Origin: Sphaerisporangium corydalis
GTDB lineage: Bacteria; Actinomycetota; Actinomycetes; Streptosporangiales; Streptosporangiaceae
NCBI RefSeq assembly: GCF_025506355.1
Contig: NZ_JANZYP010000013.1
Location: 62,001 to 126,000 of the forward strand
DNA length: 64,000 bases
Direction: 5' to 3'
The notes below the pieces were generated by a model, which made no database searches, was not told where the DNA came from, and worked only from the letters and a program-made list of their open reading frames with translations. A program made the position numbers and the translations under genes. Positions 61,676-64,000 of the stretch are shown one piece after another; the stretch's first letter is position 1; every line of letters starts with the position of its first letter.

Positions 61676-61715
61676 CCGGAGGCCGGGGCGGGAATGATCC
61701 CGTCCCGGCCTCCGG
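61676..61715. terminator. Strong bidirectional terminator
   Basis: Arms 61676-61693 and 61698-61715 form an 18-bp stem with one G-U pair and a 4-nt ATGA loop, placed between the convergent permease and DUF5941 genes. It has the geometry of a bidirectional terminator, without T-tracts. Confidence 0.8.
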
Positions 61716-61733
61716 GCCGTGCGCGTCGTGCGG

Positions 61734-62453
61734 TTACGCCTTGTCGGCCTCGCCGGTGGCGTTCTCCATGGCGTCCTCGGGCGACGCCTCGAGGTCGTCG
61801 GAGGCCTGGGCCAGCGCGGACTGCTTGTCCAGGCCCACCCAGCTCGTGACGCTCTCGACGGCGAACAGCACGCCGAGGTACACCGACATCACCGCCACCA
61901 CCCAGGTCAGCACGCCGAGCGCCGCGCCCACGCCGAGGAGCAGCAGGCGGACCTCCCAGCCGAGGCCGGCCTGGAACACCCACGGGGCGGGCCAGATGCT
62001 CTGCCGCGTGCGGTACACCGTGTCGTAGGTGTGGTAGCCGACGACGTAGATGAGCACGAACAGCAGCCACTTGGGGGTGCCCGCCGCCAGGCCGAGGATG
62101 ATGACCGTGAGGAACTCGGTGCCCCTGATCAGCGGCGGGACCAGCCAGTCGAACCGGCCGAGGTGGTCGCGCGGCGCGGTCGGCACCATCAGCGCCGCCA
62201 TCACCAGCACGGGGAGCAGCATGATCGGCCCGGTGCCGTCGCCCAGCACGCCCGTCACGCCGATGACCACCGCGGCCAGCAGCGCGACCAGGCCGGCGGG
62301 GACCGGCGGCAGGCCGGGGCCCATCTTGTCGCGGAGCAGCGCCACCAGCGGGCCGTCGTCGCGGTAGGCGAGCAGGCGGGCCGTCTGGATCCGGCGCCGC
62401 TCCTCGTCGGGATCGGGGACGAGGGCGGTGGCGGCCTGGGGATGGGTGATCAT
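61734..62453 (-). CDS. DUF5941 membrane protein
   Basis: A 239-residue protein with about five to six hydrophobic helices (VPAGLVALLAAVVIGVTGVLG, GPIMLLPVLVMAALMVP, KWLLFVLIYVVGYHTYDTVYRTRQ and others), recognisable as DUF5941, which in actinomycetes accompanies or is fused to CDP-alcohol phosphatidyltransferases. ATG 62453 overlaps the upstream gene by 4 bp, so the pair is translationally coupled. It probably assists synthesis of a membrane phospholipid; the exact role is unknown. Confidence 0.75.
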   Translation of the reverse strand: MITHPQAATALVPDPDEERRRIQTARLLAYRDDGPLVALLRDKMGPGLPPVPAGLVALLAAVVIGVTGVLGDGTGPIMLLPVLVMAALMVPTAPRDHLGRFDWLVPPLIRGTEFLTVIILGLAAGTPKWLLFVLIYVVGYHTYDTVYRTRQSIWPAPWVFQAGLGWEVRLLLLGVGAALGVLTWVVAVMSVYLGVLFAVESVTSWVGLDKQSALAQASDDLEASPEDAMENATGEADKA

Positions 62454-64000
62454 GCGAGCGACCTCATGAGACGTCCGGTCAGGGTGTACATGAACGCGAT
62501 GCCGCCCCAGATCACGAGCGTGAGGAACGTGATCCGTGGCTCGAACAGAGCCGCGGTGATCGCGATGGCGGCGAAGCGCTCGCCGATGGGGAAGACGATC
62601 ATCTTGCGGGCCCAGTGGACGGCGCGGAACCGGCCGGCCTTGGTCCACAGCTTGAGCAGCCCGCGCACGCCGGTGCTCCGAGAGGCGCGGCGCACCTCCA
62701 GCGCGTCGCGCAGCGGCCGGTCGTCGGCGGCGGACAGCGCCAGCGTCGGCAGCGGGTTCGGCGGCTTGCGGCGGTTGGCCGCGCCGAAGGAGAAGTCGAG
62801 CAGGTGGCGCACCGACTGCACCGACAGCGCGACCAGCGCCAGCGTCCACACGTCGCCCTGCCCGGCCACCAGGGACCCGACGGCCAGGCCGGCGAACACG
62901 ATGTACTCCTTGGCGCGGTCGAACGTGGCGTCCAGCCACGCGCCGAGCACGCCGAACTGCCGGGCGTACCGGGCCACCTGGCCGTCGACGCAGTCGAACA
63001 CGAAGGCGAAGTAGATCAGCAGCCCGCCCGCCACGGCGCCCGGGCGGGTGCCGGTGGCGAACGACAGCGCCGAGAGCACGCCGAGCGCGATCGAGATGAG
63101 CGTCACCTGGTTCGGCGTGAGACCGCGCCTGGCCGCCCACCGGGCGATGAACCGGGAGTAGGTGCTCACGAAGTACGTGGTGAAGAAGCCGTCGGCGCCC
63201 TTGACCGCGTTGTTCAGGCGCGCGCGGTCCTCGTCGATCTCCGACATGGCGGCCACGGCGGTGTCCGCCTCGGCCTGGTCCCCCACCCGGGAGAAGAACA
63301 GGTCGCGCCGGCCGCGGATGCCGACCGAGACGCCCCTGCGGACCAGGCCCAGTACGAGCAGCTCGGTCAGGTCGTCCCCGGGGCCGAACAGGTGGGCCAT
63401 GTCGGCCAGCTCGCGTGCGGCCTCCGCGAGGGTGGGCGCGTGCCGCAGGCTCAGGTGGATCGGACCCAGCGCCACGGCGTTCGGCCGAGTCACGGCGTGG
63501 TAGGCCGAACCGGCGGAGATCACGCGGGAGCGGCCGGCGCGCAGCAGGACCGGCAGCCCTTCGAGGACGCGGTCGCCGATTTCCGGCTCGGCCTCGTCGA
63601 TCGGGATCTCGGGCAGGATCGGCTCGCCGTTCTCGTCCTCCTGGCGCGGCTCCTTGGCGATGAGCGCGAGCGCGCCGCGCTTCGCCTTGGTGATCTGGTA
63701 GATCAGCTCGTCGTGGATCACCGCGCCGGCCGGGATGAGGAACAGGTTCTCGGTGGCCTGCTCCGCGGCGTCGGCGACGGCGCGCAGGTCGTCGGCGAGG
63801 CTCGTGGACTCCACGACCTGCCCTGGGAACGGCCGGTGGTCGCCGGCGTCCGCGGGGCGGACGATGGCGACGGGCTCGGGGTCCATCGAGACGACCTGCC
63901 CGTACAGCCGCGACAGGACCGTGGGCGAGCCGGGGAGCGACGTCAGCGCCAGGCGACCGGGCGGGACGTGTTGTTCTGGTGAACCGATCGGGCCGGGCGA
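62450..64000 (-). CDS. CDP-alcohol phosphatidyltransferase with N-terminal NTP-transferase-like region (partial)
   Basis: The frame stays open to the right edge, so the 5' end lies outside the window; 516 residues are visible. The C-terminal half has the CDP-alcohol phosphotransferase core: TPNQVTLISIALGVLSA and the metal-binding motif D-G-x2-A-R-x8-G-x3-D in DCVDGQVARYARQFGVLGAWLDATFDRAKEY. The N-terminal half (AGSAYHAVTRPN and onward) resembles sugar-nucleotide or inositol-phosphate handling domains fused to such enzymes. It condenses a CDP-activated lipid or alcohol with a second alcohol at the membrane. The substrate, perhaps an inositol phosphate, is inferred. Confidence 0.85.
   Translation of the reverse strand, partial: SPGPIGSPEQHVPPGRLALTSLPGSPTVLSRLYGQVVSMDPEPVAIVRPADAGDHRPFPGQVVESTSLADDLRAVADAAEQATENLFLIPAGAVIHDELIYQITKAKRGALALIAKEPRQEDENGEPILPEIPIDEAEPEIGDRVLEGLPVLLRAGRSRVISAGSAYHAVTRPNAVALGPIHLSLRHAPTLAEAARELADMAHLFGPGDDLTELLVLGLVRRGVSVGIRGRRDLFFSRVGDQAEADTAVAAMSEIDEDRARLNNAVKGADGFFTTYFVSTYSRFIARWAARRGLTPNQVTLISIALGVLSALSFATGTRPGAVAGGLLIYFAFVFDCVDGQVARYARQFGVLGAWLDATFDRAKEYIVFAGLAVGSLVAGQGDVWTLALVALSVQSVRHLLDFSFGAANRRKPPNPLPTLALSAADDRPLRDALEVRRASRSTGVRGLLKLWTKAGRFRAVHWARKMIVFPIGERFAAIAITAALFEPRITFLTLVIWGGIAFMYTLTGRLMRSLA

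Noticed and set aside
62615-63982. A 455-codon plus-strand frame at the right edge
   Set aside because: Antisense shadow of the CDP-alcohol phosphatidyltransferase, whose metal-binding motif is intact on the minus strand.

Overview
The window is high-G+C actinomycete chromosome. The signs are frequent GTG and TTG starts, 4-bp ATGA/GTGA overlaps inside operons, era preceded by a cytidine-deaminase-like gene, DUF397, DUF2630 and DUF5941 genes, and WD40-fused Ser/Thr kinases. It looks most like a filamentous genus of the Streptosporangiaceae type, but genus is an inference. No rRNA, tRNA, CRISPR array, transposase or integrase was recognised.

Layout. 0-2 kb: lipoprotein, degenerate cytidine-deaminase-fold protein, Era. 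2-12 kb: nitrogen acquisition, with the urease operon ureABCFGD on the minus strand diverging from a urea ABC importer urtABCDE on the plus strand; a GlnR-like box lies in the gap. 12-13.7 kb: a lone cytochrome oxidase subunit I. 14-21.8 kb: a galactoside locus (two LplB/YtcP-type permeases, binding lipoprotein, DUF624 protein, GH42 beta-galactosidase, convergent LacI regulator) with a near-consensus promoter and two matching operators. 22-24.3 kb: DUF2630 and leuA, the latter behind a leucine leader peptide and hairpin. 24.3-43.6 kb: an accessory-looking stretch. It holds a WXG-like/PI3-4-kinase-like fusion, a TetR regulator, a WD40 Ser/Thr kinase, two duplicated DUF397 genes, a 2125-residue trypsin-NACHT-HEAT protein, a truncated remnant of a small trypsin-associated gene, an LGFP/TPR giant protein, duplicated FAD monooxygenases around a PPOX-fold protein, and an intact orphan copy of the small trypsin-associated gene. 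43.7-48.2 kb: YrdB/epimerase pair under twin palindromic operators, a DUF433/PIN-like toxin-antitoxin pair, a GNAT and a Gfo/Idh/MocA oxidoreductase. 48.2-51.5 kb: secreted PI-PLC-like protein and a leucine-rich-repeat-variant protein. 51.5-57.3 kb: amide utilisation (formamidase/acetamidase, APC permease, cytoplasmic AmiC-like sensor, MarR), then a PhoD-like phosphatase. 57.3-64 kb: arginine/ornithine metabolism (rocD, DDAH-like) with an Lrp regulator, a two-gene ABC exporter, and a DUF5941 plus CDP-alcohol phosphatidyltransferase pair running off the right edge.

How they fit. Urea import and urease, amide uptake and hydrolysis, and the arginine genes all feed ammonia or nitrogen metabolism. 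The most interesting part is the trypsin-NACHT-HEAT locus. Its domain order (serine-protease effector, NACHT switch, about three dozen HEAT-like repeats) is that of bacterial NLR-like conflict proteins. A 17-nt element at an identical distance before the start codon links it to the orphan small gene 7 kb away, as if one two-gene module had been duplicated and split. A second trans link is suggested by AGAGCA...TGCTCT boxes upstream of both the TetR gene (26.6 kb) and the YrdB/epimerase pair (43.7 kb).

Several proteins here (UreF, the WD40 kinase, the Gfo/Idh/MocA protein, the LacI N-terminus) carry in-frame low-complexity or tandem-repeat inserts, which suggests recurrent repeat expansion in this genome.
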